64,000 nucleotides of DNA from Gammaproteobacteria bacterium (GCA_018828125.1 JAHJWB010000003.1:211034-275033); one strand, 5' to 3'. Counted from the stretch's first letter, positions 54,329 through 63,449 are shown. Made by a program: numbers and translations. The notes: generated from the sequence alone by a model not told the origin.

Positions 54329-54664
54329 TCACACGGCCTCGTTCATAGGGTCGTCGTCGGGCTCGGTGCTGGGCAGTTCCTCTGCACTCGGCGCGCCGCT
54401 TTCCCGGCGGGTGGCATCGTCATTGCGGTCAATGCTCTCGACATGGTCGGGAAGGATGTCGCCGTCCGCGCGTGGGTTTGCGGGTTCGACGCTGCTGCGT
54501 TCCCCGGTGCCAAAGCGGTCGGTGTCGCTGTCGGTGTTGTAAACCCCGGTGCTGTCGCTGCCTGAGTCCGATGCATCGCTGGGCCCCAGGCTGTCGATGC
54601 CGGTGGAACGGTGGTCGGACGGGATGTTTTCGGGGTCGATGCCGAGAAGGCTGCTGGTGGCCAT
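54329..54664 (-). CDS. Small acidic Ser/Asp-rich protein
   Basis: This 111-residue protein is low in complexity: LGIDPENIPSDH at the start, then GPSDASDSGSDSTG, DTDRFGTGERSS, and a strongly acidic tail TEPDDDPMNEA. Similar short proteins with a GPSDSSDSGSD-type run occur in Burkholderiales, by my memory. Its function is unknown, and it is probably unstructured. AGGAGA precedes the ATG at 54664, which is chosen over a longer, basic extension. Topoisomerase IB lies upstream on the same strand. Confidence 0.75.
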   Translation of the reverse strand: MATSSLLGIDPENIPSDHRSTGIDSLGPSDASDSGSDSTGVYNTDSDTDRFGTGERSSVEPANPRADGDILPDHVESIDRNDDATRRESGAPSAEELPSTEPDDDPMNEAV

Positions 54665-54818
54665 GGTGGGTCTCCTGAAGGATGTTGGGGCGGGCAAGTG
54701 CCTGCCGATGACTTCAGGATGCCTGCCGCCGCGGGGGGCGATCGTCGGGAATGGCTGACATCGGCGTGGGAATTTGTCGACACGCATGGCCCTGCGGACC
54801 ATTACCACCGCTTTGGGG

Positions 54819-56012
54819 CTACGTTTTTGTGCGGGTGGGCGGACGGGCAGGCGGGCGCTGCCTGCGCGGCTTGCCCAAAAACGCCAGCAGCCGCCGCTCT
54901 GCCGCGCTCAGCCCCCGCGGCGATGCCGTGCCACCGATCCGGTCCCACACGCCCTGCATGCCGGGGCCGGCGTCCGAGGCCAGGCGCGTGCCCAGCTCCA
55001 GGACTGCGGGGTGTACGTATGACTTTTTACAGACAGCAGGCGTGTTTCCCAGCTGCCGCGCCACTTCCACCAAGATCGCCTTGGCGCTGTATCGGGTGCT
55101 GATGGCTGCGGGGTTTGCGGCATCGGTGCTCGGCGCCGGCGCGCAGGCCAGGCGCGTCAGTTCCAGCGCCTGCGTGGTGCCGTGCCAGGTGCGAAAGTCC
55201 TTGGCGGTGAAATGTTCACCTTCGGCATGGCCGCTGTGCGTGATCTCGCGCAGGTAGTCGTTTACGTCGCTCGACCCCACGGTGCGCGGCACGCCGTCTT
55301 CGTCCAGGTACTGAAACAGCTCTTGTCCTGGCAGTTGCTGGCAGCGGCGCACCACGCGGGCCACGCGCGGGTCGTTCAGTTCGGCCTCTTGTTGCACGCC
55401 GCTTTTGCCACGAAAGCGCAGCTTGAGATGGCTGCCTTGCAGCCGCGCGTGGCGGGTGCGCAATGTGGTCAGGCCATAGGACCGGTTGCTGCTGGCGTAT
55501 TCCTCATTGCCGACGCGCAGGTAAGTGGTGTCCAGCAGGCGCACCAGGGTGGCCAGCACCAGGGTGCGTGCCAGCGGCTGGCCGCTGCGGCGTGCCGCGA
55601 GGTCGCGCGCGACGCGGGTGCGGATGCGGGGCAGCGCGCGGCCAAAGGCCAGCATGTGTTCGAACTTGCCTTCGTCGCGCTGCTGGCGCCACTCCGGGTG
55701 ATAGCGGTATTGCCGCCGACCGCGCGCGTCCAGCCCGGTGGCCTGCAGATGGCCGTTGGGCAGTGGGCAGATCCACACGTCGGTGTAAGCAGGGGGGATG
55801 GCCAGACGGTTGATGCGGGCAATTTCGTCGGGGTCTTGGAGCCACTGGCCGTTGGCCTGGCGGTAGCGAAACTTCTTCTCGCCGCTGCGCACGCGCGTCA
55901 GGCCGGGGAGCTGGGGGCTGACATACACAAGTCCACCCGGCAGTCGTGTGGGCCGAGGGGGGATCGCGGCCGGTGGTGGAGCAGGCGGAGAGGCGGGGCG
56001 CGGTGAGGGCAT
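54819..56012 (-). CDS. Bacterial DNA topoisomerase IB
   Basis: The 397-residue enzyme relaxes supercoiled DNA through a 3'-phosphotyrosine link, like eukaryotic and poxvirus topoisomerase I. It shows GEKKFRYRQANGQW, IPPAYTDVWICP, the catalytic-core run RVGNEEYA...NRSYGLTTLR, FTAKDFRTWHGT, and the nucleophile Tyr in CKKSYVHP. A Pro-rich N-terminal stretch and a basic tail (RRQRPPARPPTR) flank the core. It is accessory and found in scattered bacteria. Confidence 0.93.
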   Translation of the reverse strand: MPSPRPASPPAPPPAAIPPRPTRLPGGLVYVSPQLPGLTRVRSGEKKFRYRQANGQWLQDPDEIARINRLAIPPAYTDVWICPLPNGHLQATGLDARGRRQYRYHPEWRQQRDEGKFEHMLAFGRALPRIRTRVARDLAARRSGQPLARTLVLATLVRLLDTTYLRVGNEEYASSNRSYGLTTLRTRHARLQGSHLKLRFRGKSGVQQEAELNDPRVARVVRRCQQLPGQELFQYLDEDGVPRTVGSSDVNDYLREITHSGHAEGEHFTAKDFRTWHGTTQALELTRLACAPAPSTDAANPAAISTRYSAKAILVEVARQLGNTPAVCKKSYVHPAVLELGTRLASDAGPGMQGVWDRIGGTASPRGLSAAERRLLAFLGKPRRQRPPARPPTRTKT

Positions 56013-56246
56013 GGGCGGCGGTGCAATGAGTGCGGGCCAACGTGGCGGGAACGACGGTGTGGTGACGCTCCTGATTGCACGAGCGCGCAGGCGCCAAGGG
56101 TGTAGGTGCGATCCAACACGGTGGGTGAGACGGCAGGCACATTTCAGAATGTTCTGCGGTGCCTTCAGTGCGCTGAGGCTGCACAGCTCCTTGCACAGCG
56201 CCTCGTACAGCGCCGGGCATATTGAGTTGAGAAATTTAGGTAATAA

Positions 56247-56295
56247 CAGGCTCTGGCGCTTATTGAATAAGCACTAGTAGCTATCAAAAAAGTAG
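56247..56295 (+). repeat. Dispersed palindromic repeat, copy 7
   Basis: CAGGCTCTGGCGCTTATTG is followed by AATAAGCACTAGTAGCTATC. The stem has two changes. It lies 32 bases from the end of the response-regulator remnant. Confidence 0.8.
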
Positions 56296-56326
56296 TGGTT
56301 GCATGTTGCCCCGGCAGGCGAGCGTC

Positions 56327-56438
56327 TCAACCGGTTTTGCCGGAATCCATGGGCTCCAGCGCAAAGCCCACGCCATACACCGACCGGATCCAGTCCGTCT
56401 CGTCGCCACTGGCGGCTTTGAGTTTCTTGCGCAGGGCG
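56327..56438 (-). pseudogene. C-terminal remnant of an OmpR-type response regulator
   Basis: The last 37 codons read ALRKKLKAASGDE, then DWIRSVYGVGFALEP. This resembles the final helix and wing of OmpR/PhoB DNA-binding domains (…LRKKL…IRTVRGVGYRLE). Upstream the frame continues only into Arg/Gly-rich sequence without a receiver or winged-helix core. It is probably a leftover of a deleted two-component gene. Confidence 0.5.
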
Positions 56439-56442
56439 GGCA

Positions 56443-56667
56443 CTACCGAGCACGTGGTGGTGGCTCCCGTTCCAATACCGTTGCCCGCGCCCCTACGGGT
56501 ATCCGTCCCCTTCCTGGCTTTGGTATCTCCCCGCCCCCGTAGTCCAGGAGGGTGGCCATCCCCAGTGAGCGCAGAGCGCTCGGCGCAAGGCGGCGGTTGG
56601 CGAGAGGTGCAATGACCTGCACCGCGGGGACGTGGTCGAGGGCGATGGAGGCCGCAAAACGGGCCAT
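56443..56667 (-). CDS. Hypothetical short protein with strong ribosome site
   Basis: A 74-codon frame starts at an ATG preceded by AGGAGAAATCC, a very good ribosome site. The product (MARFAASIALDHVPAVQV ...) is not recognised, has no membrane segment and becomes Pro/Arg-rich towards the end. It may be the true start of a gene whose remainder was lost, since its 3' end abuts the response-regulator remnant. Confidence 0.35.
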   Translation of the reverse strand: MARFAASIALDHVPAVQVIAPLANRRLAPSALRSLGMATLLDYGGGEIPKPGRGRIPVGARATVLEREPPPRAR

Positions 56668-56834
56668 GGATTTCTCCTGCAAGTGGGTATGGCGCGCACT
56701 GTGCAGCCCCCATCGAGGACAGATCTGGGGGCCTCGTGTAGCCGTGTGGGGCGGCGCCCGACAGGAGGTTCTGTTAAGGGGATACGTATACGTTTCCAGG
56801 CGTGGTCCCGGCAAGTGCGCGGGGACAGGCCTTT

Positions 56835-57848
56835 TCAGGCGCCGTTGGCAAACGCGTGCCTGTATCGCGCAGGCGTCATTCCCACGTGCCGCGCAAATTC
56901 GCGCGTGAAGTGGGGCTGGTCTGCGAAGCCGCAGGCAAATCCGATTTCAGCCAGCCCATGGGATGTGTCCAGCAGCCACTGGGCTGCCACGCGCGCGCGG
57001 GCCTCGGTCACGATGTGGCGGCAACTTAGGCTGTGCTGGGTCAGCGTCCGCTGCAGGCTGCGGCGGGCCAGGCCTGCATGTTCAGCCAGAGCATCCACCG
57101 TGTGTTGTGCTGCCGGGTCTTTCAGCACGTGGCGTGCCAGTTGGTGGGCCACGTGCGGCCAGGCAAGGGTGTCGCACAGATGGGTGGTGGACTGTGGCCC
57201 CATGTCCGGAGCTGTGGGGGGGTTGCCAGTGTGATGAGTCTCCCAGCGCAGGGTCCAATGGCCCGTCTGCCTCTGCGCGGCCAGCGGTGCCAGCCGTGCG
57301 TGTAGATCCGCCTGGCGGGACCCGATGTCCGGGTCTGCGTAAAGGATGGCCGGCGGGGTCGAGGCTCCGGGCACACCGATTTCCACCTCTAGCCCACGTA
57401 CACCCAAGGCGTGGCTGGCGCCCATCAACACGCCGAGTACGGCCAGGCTCTCGGTAGGTAGAGGCTCTTCAGGCGCACTGTGGCGTGCATGGTGGCGAAG
57501 GACCAGGGTGCCAGGTGAGAAGCTCTCGATGCTGACCTGATGGCGCGAGTGGACGTAGCGCTCCAGCCGGTGCCAGCGCGCCAACAGCTCAGGCACGTTG
57601 TTCGCACCCAGCAGAGCACGGTGTACTGGGTCACCCGCCAACAGGTCCACCCGCTGCGCCAGCATCAGCAACGTGCCCAGGCCGCCCTGGTGCAACACGG
57701 ATTCGACGACGCTGCGTTTATAGGCCAGCGGCACATGGCTGCCTTGGAGCGCCTCCAGTCCTTGCGGAACTGGCGGTGGGGTCAGTCCGTGCGCGCGCAT
57801 AGCGCGCACCAGCAGGCGGACCATGGCGGCACTGGCAAAGTCTTGCAT
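56835..57848 (-). CDS. AraC-family regulator with arabinose-binding-like N domain
   Basis: The 337-residue protein has an N-terminal ligand domain of the OruR/ArgR-like AraC group (VPLAYKRSVVESVLHQGG, HRALLGANNVPELLARWHRLERY) and a C-terminal double helix-turn-helix with VDALAEHAGLARRSLQRTL and GLAEIGFACGFADQPHFTREF. It starts 30 bases after the iorB-like stop on the same strand and so probably controls that oxidoreductase. The ligand is not known. Confidence 0.92.
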   Translation of the reverse strand: MQDFASAAMVRLLVRAMRAHGLTPPPVPQGLEALQGSHVPLAYKRSVVESVLHQGGLGTLLMLAQRVDLLAGDPVHRALLGANNVPELLARWHRLERYVHSRHQVSIESFSPGTLVLRHHARHSAPEEPLPTESLAVLGVLMGASHALGVRGLEVEIGVPGASTPPAILYADPDIGSRQADLHARLAPLAAQRQTGHWTLRWETHHTGNPPTAPDMGPQSTTHLCDTLAWPHVAHQLARHVLKDPAAQHTVDALAEHAGLARRSLQRTLTQHSLSCRHIVTEARARVAAQWLLDTSHGLAEIGFACGFADQPHFTREFARHVGMTPARYRHAFANGA

Positions 57849-57878
57849 GGGCGGATTGTGCCGTTGCCGGTGGGGCAG

Positions 57879-60005
57879 TCAGCCCTGTGTGCCCAGGGCG
57901 CGCAGCACATCTGCACGGCGCACGGGCAGCCGGGTAAAGCGCACGCCGGTGGCGTCGCGCAGCGCATTGGCAATGGCTCCAGCGCCTGCCACCATGGCAG
58001 TTTCGCCTGCGCCCGTGGGGGGCGCTGTGCTGTCGATCAGGTGCACGTGCAGCGGCGGCACGTCGCCCATGCGGGGCAGGGGGTAGTCGGCAAAGGTAGC
58101 GGCTGCCACGCCGGATCGGGCTACCGGCAATTGGTCAAGCAGCACCATGCCCAGGCACCACACGAGGTTGCCTTCGGTCTGCGCGCGCACGCCATCGGGC
58201 TGCAGCACCAGGCCGCAGTCGTGCGCGCACCACAGGGCCACCACACGTACCTGACCGGTGGCGCGATGCACTTCCACATCGGCCACGGCGGCGGCGTAGC
58301 TCACGCCTTTGTAGATGCCGCCCGCGATGCCGCGCCCGCGCAGGGTCGTGGCGTCGCTGGCGGGGCGTTCTGGCCAGCGGGCGTCGGCCGCGGCGCGGCG
58401 CAGCACCTGGGCCAGGCGCTCGTCGGTGGTGTGTTGCAAACGCCAGGCCAGCGGGTCCGCCTCTGCATGGCGTGCGCATTCGTCCATGGCGCTTTCCACC
58501 ACCAGAGTATTAGGCCCGGCGCCCAGGCCGCGCCAGGGGCCGGTGTGCACGGGCAGGCGCTCTGCGATGAACTCGATGCGCTGCTGAGAGACGTCATACG
58601 GCAACTGCGCGCCGCGCGCTACACCGCTGTCGCCCACCAGGTCAGCCAGGTTTTGCATCCACACTGGCATGGCGGCGGGCGTGAACAGGATGTGGCTGCT
58701 GGCAAAGGCGTGCCACCAGTGCGTGATGCGCCCGCTGTGCACCCGTGCCCGCACGCGGTGGCTGGAGGGAGGGCGCTGAAAGCCCTGGGCAAACTCCTGT
58801 GATCGGCTCCACTGCACCTTGACGGGGGCGCCCGCTGCTTGCGCCAGCACGGCGGCTTCCAGCTCGACCGTGCACAGCGTGCGGCCACCAAAGCCGCCGC
58901 CGATGCGGCAGGCCTGCACCTCAATGCGCTCCGCGCCCAGGGCCAGGTGGCGTGCGAGCACATCGCGCACATAAAACATGTCCTGGGTGCCAGCCCACAC
59001 GCGCAGGGCGGTGCCGTTGCTGGAGGGCGGAAGCCACAAGACCGTGGCGCTGCGGGGTTCGATGGGGGCGTGGGCGGCCAGGGGCACGTCGAAGCGCAGG
59101 TCCAGTGTCCAGGCCGTGTCTGCGGGAAGTTCGTCCCTGCGAACGCTGTGCGGAAGATGGCCACGGCGCAGGTGGGCGTCGATGTCGATGCGTTCGTCGA
59201 TGGCCGCCTGATCAAACGCGCCGTCATCCACCTGCCACTGAACGGCCAGTGCAGCCTCAATGCGGTCGAGCGCTGAAGGGGTGCGGGCGACGATGCCCAG
59301 CCCCAGGCTGCCCATCTGCTGCAGGCGCGGGTTTTGCACCACCGCGACGCAGGCCGGGTCGGCGCGGGCGGCGGTTTCGTCCCAGGCCTGTGGGCGCGAG
59401 ATGAGTTCGGCCGACACGGGCGCGCGCAGCACGCGGCCATAAAGCAGGCCGGGCAGGTGCGTGTCGCCCGCAAACAGGGGTTGGCCAGTGACGAGCGCGC
59501 GCAGCTGCCCCGGCGCGGGCGGCGTGGACCGGGGAACGCTGGTGCGTGGCTGCAGACTGCGCAGTGCGCTGACCGGGATGTCGCGTGCGGTCAAAGTGCC
59601 TGTGGTCTGGCCTTGGGCCAAGGCCTCGCGCAGCGTGGCGCAGGCGCGTGCCAGCGGCAGGGCAAAGTCCTGCACGCTGGCGCTGCCCACCGTGGCACGC
59701 ACCCGTGCAATGTCGCCCGTGCCGGGCAACTGCAGCTGCACCTGCGCAGGGGGCACGCCCAGTTCGGCGGCGGCCAGGCCCTGCAGCGCGGCGCTGATCT
59801 GCTGGCCCATCTCTGCACTGGGCAGCCACAGGGTGTAGCGACCGCCTTGGCCCGCCTCATGGCGTATCCAGCCCAGGGCGTCATCTGCGGTGGAGGTGGG
59901 ACGCTTGGGAATCACCGGCACCAGCGAGCAGCCCGTGAGGCTGGCCGACAGGGTGACTGTGAGCGCTCCTGCACCAGCGGCAGCCAAAAACTGGCGGCGC
60001 TTCAT
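57879..60005 (-). CDS. Molybdopterin-binding oxidoreductase large subunit (IorB-like), exported
   Basis: The 708-residue subunit belongs to the xanthine-oxidase family. The N-terminus carries a Tat-type motif [14 protein letters not shown] and a lipobox LTGC (Cys near residue 26), so it is probably carried folded across the membrane and lipid-anchored. Molybdenum-site motifs are [20 protein letters not shown] and the catalytic Glu in [10 protein letters not shown]. It resembles isoquinoline 1-oxidoreductase beta and aldehyde-oxidising periplasmic relatives. Its ATG overlaps the iorA-like stop (ATGA). The substrate is unknown. Confidence 0.9.
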   Translation of the reverse strand: MKRRQFLAAAGAGALTVTLSASLTGCSLVPVIPKRPTSTADDALGWIRHEAGQGGRYTLWLPSAEMGQQISAALQGLAAAELGVPPAQVQLQLPGTGDIARVRATVGSASVQDFALPLARACATLREALAQGQTTGTLTARDIPVSALRSLQPRTSVPRSTPPAPGQLRALVTGQPLFAGDTHLPGLLYGRVLRAPVSAELISRPQAWDETAARADPACVAVVQNPRLQQMGSLGLGIVARTPSALDRIEAALAVQWQVDDGAFDQAAIDERIDIDAHLRRGHLPHSVRRDELPADTAWTLDLRFDVPLAAHAPIEPRSATVLWLPPSSNGTALRVWAGTQDMFYVRDVLARHLALGAERIEVQACRIGGGFGGRTLCTVELEAAVLAQAAGAPVKVQWSRSQEFAQGFQRPPSSHRVRARVHSGRITHWWHAFASSHILFTPAAMPVWMQNLADLVGDSGVARGAQLPYDVSQQRIEFIAERLPVHTGPWRGLGAGPNTLVVESAMDECARHAEADPLAWRLQHTTDERLAQVLRRAAADARWPERPASDATTLRGRGIAGGIYKGVSYAAAVADVEVHRATGQVRVVALWCAHDCGLVLQPDGVRAQTEGNLVWCLGMVLLDQLPVARSGVAAATFADYPLPRMGDVPPLHVHLIDSTAPPTGAGETAMVAGAGAIANALRDATGVRFTRLPVRRADVLRALGTQG

Positions 60006-60466
60006 GGCGTGGCGCCCCCGGCAGCTTGGTGGATGGCCGCGCGCACCCGGTGCTGGGTGCCGCAGCGGCACAGGTGGGCTGCCATGGCAGCGTCGATTTG
60101 TGCATCGGTGGGGCGGGGTGTGGCGCGCAGCAGGGCCACCGCGCCCATGATCTGGCCGCTTTGGCAATAGCCGCATTGGGGCACGCGCAGGTCCAGCCAG
60201 GCCTGTTGCACGGGGTGCAGTGTGTCGTCTCCCGCAGCCAAGCCTTCAACCGTGGTGATGGAGCGCCCCTGCAGCCCGCGAGCCGTGTTCAGGCAAGCCC
60301 GTTGCGCCACACCGTCAATGAGTACGGTGCAGGCGCCGCACTGGCCCACGCCGCAGCCAAAGCGTGTGCCGACCAGCCCCAGCGGCTCTCGCAGCAGCCA
60401 GAGCAGGGGTTCGTCCTCCCAGCCGGGTGGTACAGGCTGGTGTTGTTGGTTCAGGGTGATGTGCAT
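60002..60466 (-). CDS. [2Fe-2S] small subunit of molybdenum oxidoreductase (IorA-like)
   Basis: The 154-residue protein passes electrons from the large subunit. It has the plant-type cluster motif [17 protein letters not shown] with a fourth Cys in QRAC, and the second cluster motif [10 protein letters not shown] ... HLCRCGT. The ATG at 60466 has GGAGG upstream. It has no signal peptide and may cross the membrane together with the Tat-type large subunit. The order iorA-iorB-araC on one strand suggests one transcript. No cytochrome c subunit is present. Confidence 0.92.
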   Translation of the reverse strand: MHITLNQQHQPVPPGWEDEPLLWLLREPLGLVGTRFGCGVGQCGACTVLIDGVAQRACLNTARGLQGRSITTVEGLAAGDDTLHPVQQAWLDLRVPQCGYCQSGQIMGAVALLRATPRPTDAQIDAAMAAHLCRCGTQHRVRAAIHQAAGGATP

Positions 60467-60580
60467 GCGGGCCTCCGGTGGTGGTACGGAGGCCAGTGTG
60501 CAAACACAGTGGGCGCAGGTCTTGAAGATCTGCGCCAATCGGATCATGGCCGCAGGGCTTGCTGCGCAGGAATATTAATG

Positions 60581-60633
60581 AAAATGGCCTCTGGCGCTTA
60601 TCCATCAAGCGCTAATAGCTACCATTTTGGGAG
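60581..60633 (+). repeat. Dispersed palindromic repeat, copy 8
   Basis: AATGGCCTCTGGCGCTTAT, then CAAGCGCTAATAGCTACC. Its right end overlaps the 3' end of the thioredoxin-like gene and supplies that gene's TAG stop. Confidence 0.8.
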
Positions 60634-61263
60634 CAATGAATTCCACTGGGGCATGGTCTGTGCCCACCACAGCCGCAAGCGCATCGCCCATTCGGGTGTG
60701 TAGCCCGAGGTGGCAAACCGCACCTGGCCCTGCGCGTCGATAACCACCAGCGCAGGCACGGATCGCACGCCCCAGCTGCGCGACAGCGCGCCTTGTGGGT
60801 CGACTGCTGTGGGCCAGGGCATGCCACGTTGGCGCTGCACCTGCGTCACCTTTTCTGCGCTGCCCGACTGCATCGCCACACCCAGCACGGGCCAGGTGGC
60901 GGACAGGCTGGCAATGCTGGGCTCTTCCAGCTTGCACACCGCGCACCACTCGGCCCAAAAATGCACGGCAACGGCTTGGCCGGGGTGCTGGGCGCGCCAC
61001 TGCGCGAGCGTGGTGGACAGGGTCGCGCCGTTGTGCCCGTTCGCGCTGGTTGGTGCGGCCGGTGCCATCACCAGGGGCGCGTCGGGCGCGGGGCCTTGGG
61101 GCAGGTCGCGCGTGCGCCAGGTGTCTACCGCCACGATGGCCATCCAGGCCAGGGCCAAGGTGATCAGGTGGCGCTTCCAGCCGACGCGCAGCGACCGCCA
61201 GGTGCGATGGAAGACAGATCGGAGCATCGAACTGCGGTGGGCAGGTGTAGGTTCGGCGCTCAA
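60619..61263 (-). CDS. Membrane-anchored thioredoxin-like protein (TlpA/ScsD type)
   Basis: The 214-residue protein has a membrane anchor at about 32-47 (LITLALAWMAIVAVD) and a periplasmic thioredoxin fold with the active site WCAVC (Cys107, Cys110) and the cis-Pro in VRSVPALVV. It should reduce or oxidise disulfides in envelope proteins. A TTG start at 61263 overlaps the serB stop (TTGA) with GGAAG upstream; an ATG at 61227 is the alternative. The final residues and the stop codon lie inside a copy of the dispersed palindrome. Confidence 0.85.
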   Translation of the reverse strand: MSAEPTPAHRSSMLRSVFHRTWRSLRVGWKRHLITLALAWMAIVAVDTWRTRDLPQGPAPDAPLVMAPAAPTSANGHNGATLSTTLAQWRAQHPGQAVAVHFWAEWCAVCKLEEPSIASLSATWPVLGVAMQSGSAEKVTQVQRQRGMPWPTAVDPQGALSRSWGVRSVPALVVIDAQGQVRFATSGYTPEWAMRLRLWWAQTMPQWNSLLPKW

Positions 61264-61985
61264 CGCAACACTTCCAACAGGCGGTCCAGCCCGCCCTCAT
61301 TGATGGCCACCTTGGCTTGTGCGCGCACGGCGGGCTTGGCGTGATAGGCGACTGACAGGCCACCCGCTTCGGCGCAGGCGCTCATCATGGGCAAGTCGTT
61401 GGCGCCGTCGCCCACGGCAATGGCTTGGGCGGGCGAGATGCCCATGAGCGAGGCGACTTCAAGCAACGTGCGGCGTTTCTCTGCGCCGTCGCAGATGTCG
61501 CCCCAGGCCTGGTCCACCATGCGGCCGGTGAGTTGGCCGCCTTCCACCTCCAGCATGTTGGATCGTGCAAAGTCGATGCCGAGGCCTGCCTTCACGCGGT
61601 CGGCAAAGAACGTGAAGCCACCGGACACCAGCAGCGTGGTCAGGCCTGCCGCTTTGGCGGCGTTCATCAGCTCTTTGGCGCCGGGGTTGAAGCGCAGGCG
61701 CTCGGTGAACACTTGCTCCATGTGCTGCACCGTCACGCCCTTGAGCAAGGCCACGCGCTGGCGCAGGCTCTCTTTGTAGTCGGTGATGACGCCCTGCATG
61801 GCGGCTTCGGTGATGGCGGCCACTTCGGCCTTGCGGCCTGCAGCGTCGGCGATTTCGTCCACACACTCGATGTTGATGAGGGTGGAGTCCATGTCAAACG
61901 CGATGAGCCTGTAGCTCGACAGGGACAGGGGGGCTTCAATGCCCTGGATAACAAGGCCGGGCGCGAATTCGGTAGCGTGGGTCAT
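61260..61985 (-). CDS. serB: Phosphoserine phosphatase
   Basis: SerB carries out the last step of serine synthesis. The 241-residue HAD enzyme has motif I FDMDSTLINIECVDE, motif II LLVSGGFTFF, the lysine region and motif IV AVGDGANDLPM. It lacks the regulatory N-terminal ACT domain found in some homologues. It lies before the thioredoxin-like gene with an overlap and is separated by about 100 bases from the DUF3149 gene. Confidence 0.96.
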   Translation of the reverse strand: MTHATEFAPGLVIQGIEAPLSLSSYRLIAFDMDSTLINIECVDEIADAAGRKAEVAAITEAAMQGVITDYKESLRQRVALLKGVTVQHMEQVFTERLRFNPGAKELMNAAKAAGLTTLLVSGGFTFFADRVKAGLGIDFARSNMLEVEGGQLTGRMVDQAWGDICDGAEKRRTLLEVASLMGISPAQAIAVGDGANDLPMMSACAEAGGLSVAYHAKPAVRAQAKVAINEGGLDRLLEVLR

Positions 61986-62088
61986 GGCACAGAGGAGTGG
62001 GGCAGGTGGATGCGGGGATCAGAACCCGCAATGGTATCGCCCCTCTCGCAGCGGTTCCGTCTGCCGCCAGTGCCCCCTGCCATCGGCT

Positions 62089-62277
62089 TCAGTGCGAAGG
62101 CGGAAAACCCTTTTTGTCGCCCGAGCGGCCCGCCGTGGCGGGGTTGGGCGTGGGCGGCTCGTTCATCTTGACCAGAAACATGCGCACAAAAAAAGCGGCC
62201 ATGCAGAGCATGAATCCGATGCCAATGATGCTCATCAGGCCGTAGTCGGTAGAGAAAAGGTCGTTCAGCAGCTTCAT
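62089..62277 (-). CDS. DUF3149 family small membrane protein
   Basis: The 62-residue protein starts with MKLLNDLFSTDYGLMSIIGI and has one membrane helix (IIGIGFMLCMAAFFVRMFLV) followed by a hydrophilic tail, the pattern of DUF3149. Its function is unknown. The ATG at 62277 is chosen because the family begins there. Confidence 0.85.
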   Translation of the reverse strand: MKLLNDLFSTDYGLMSIIGIGFMLCMAAFFVRMFLVKMNEPPTPNPATAGRSGDKKGFPPSH

Positions 62278-62400
62278 GGGGCCGTCCTTGGTGGTGGTTT
62301 TCACCACTATGGAGCGAGCCCGCATTGGACGGCTTGTTTTGGGTCAAACACTGCGGCTGCAACACAGGGCTCCAACACCATGCGGCCAAGTGAGCGGCGC

Positions 62401-63195
62401 TCAGCGGATGGCCGGGTAGTCACCCGTGCCCTCAGGCCAGGGCGTGAGCACGTCAAAGCCGTCGGCAGTCACCGCCACCATGTGTTCAAACTGCGCCGAC
62501 AGCGAATGGTCGCGTGTCACCACGGTCCAGCCGTCGGCCAATTCCTTCACTTCGCGTTTGCCTGCGTTGATCATGGGCTCGATGGTGAAGACCATGCCTT
62601 CCTCCAGCCGCAGGCCCTGACCGCGCTGGCCGTAGTGCGGCACGTGCGGTTCGTCGTGGTAGACCTGACCAATGCCGTGGCCGCCGTATTCGCGCACCAC
62701 GCTGAAACGCTCCCGGCGCGCCACGGTCTGGATAGCGTGGCCCACATCCCCCAGCGTGGCGCCGGGCCGCACCTGCCGGATGCCTGCGCACAGGGCTTCG
62801 TAGGTGGTGTGAACCAACCGACGGGCCAGCACGCTGGGCTCGCCTACAAAGAACATGCGGCTGGTGTCGCCAAACCAGCCGTCCTTGATGACGGCCACGT
62901 CGATGTTGACGATGTCGCCCGCTTTCAGAACCTTGTCGTCCGATGGGATGCCATGGCAGACCACATGGTTGACCGACGTGAGCACCGTTTTGGGGTAGTC
63001 CATGTACCCCAGGTTGGCGGGGGTTACCTTCAGCTCGTTGACGATGAAGTCGTTGCAGCGCTGGTCGAGTTCGCCAGTGCTGACGCCGGGTTGCACATGC
63101 GGCGCAATCATGCGCAACACTTCGGCCGCCAGGTGCCCGGCCGCACGGGACATGGCGATCTCTGCCGGGGATTTGAGGGTGATGCCGGACCTCAT
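62401..63195 (-). CDS. map: Type I methionine aminopeptidase
   Basis: The enzyme removes N-terminal methionine. The 264-residue protein shows the pita-bread fold with metal ligands in VNIDVAVIKDGWFGDTSRMF (two Asp), GHGIG with the metal His, TIEPM and a final Glu in SAQFEHM. The His in NHVVCHGIP is catalytic. Its ATG overlaps the stop of the ParD-like gene (ATGA), a known pairing for a second map copy; the housekeeping map is usually beside rpsB. Whether another copy exists cannot be seen here. Confidence 0.95.
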   Translation of the reverse strand: MRSGITLKSPAEIAMSRAAGHLAAEVLRMIAPHVQPGVSTGELDQRCNDFIVNELKVTPANLGYMDYPKTVLTSVNHVVCHGIPSDDKVLKAGDIVNIDVAVIKDGWFGDTSRMFFVGEPSVLARRLVHTTYEALCAGIRQVRPGATLGDVGHAIQTVARRERFSVVREYGGHGIGQVYHDEPHVPHYGQRGQGLRLEEGMVFTIEPMINAGKREVKELADGWTVVTRDHSLSAQFEHMVAVTADGFDVLTPWPEGTGDYPAIR

Positions 63196-63449
63196 TGCAC
63201 ACGCCTTCTGGCCAGGCTGCCTGGTTGCTCGGCAAGCGATGTGGTCACGGTGGCCAGATCAAAACCGCCGGCCCGTTCGGCGCGGATCAGCAACTGGCAG
63301 ATTTCGCGGTGGTCCAGGTTGGGGTGCAGTTCGGCCAGCATGCCGATACGCATCCAGTGTTCTGCCTGCGCGTTGATGGACCGAGACAGCGCGTTGCTGG
63401 CAACGCGCAGGTTCTCATGCATTTGGTCGGAAATTTTGACGATACCCAT
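63192..63449 (-). CDS. ParD-like ribbon-helix-helix protein
   Basis: This 85-residue protein resembles the ParD-like antitoxin family: MGIVKISDQMHENLRVASNA, then SRSINAQAEHWMRIGMLAEL, a ribbon-helix-helix fold for DNA binding. No ParE toxin lies next to it; instead map follows with a 4-base overlap. The ATG at 63449 was chosen over a longer frame that begins in the decayed Bug gene. A dyad in front of it may be its operator. Confidence 0.85.
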   Translation of the reverse strand: MGIVKISDQMHENLRVASNALSRSINAQAEHWMRIGMLAELHPNLDHREICQLLIRAERAGGFDLATVTTSLAEQPGSLARRRVQ

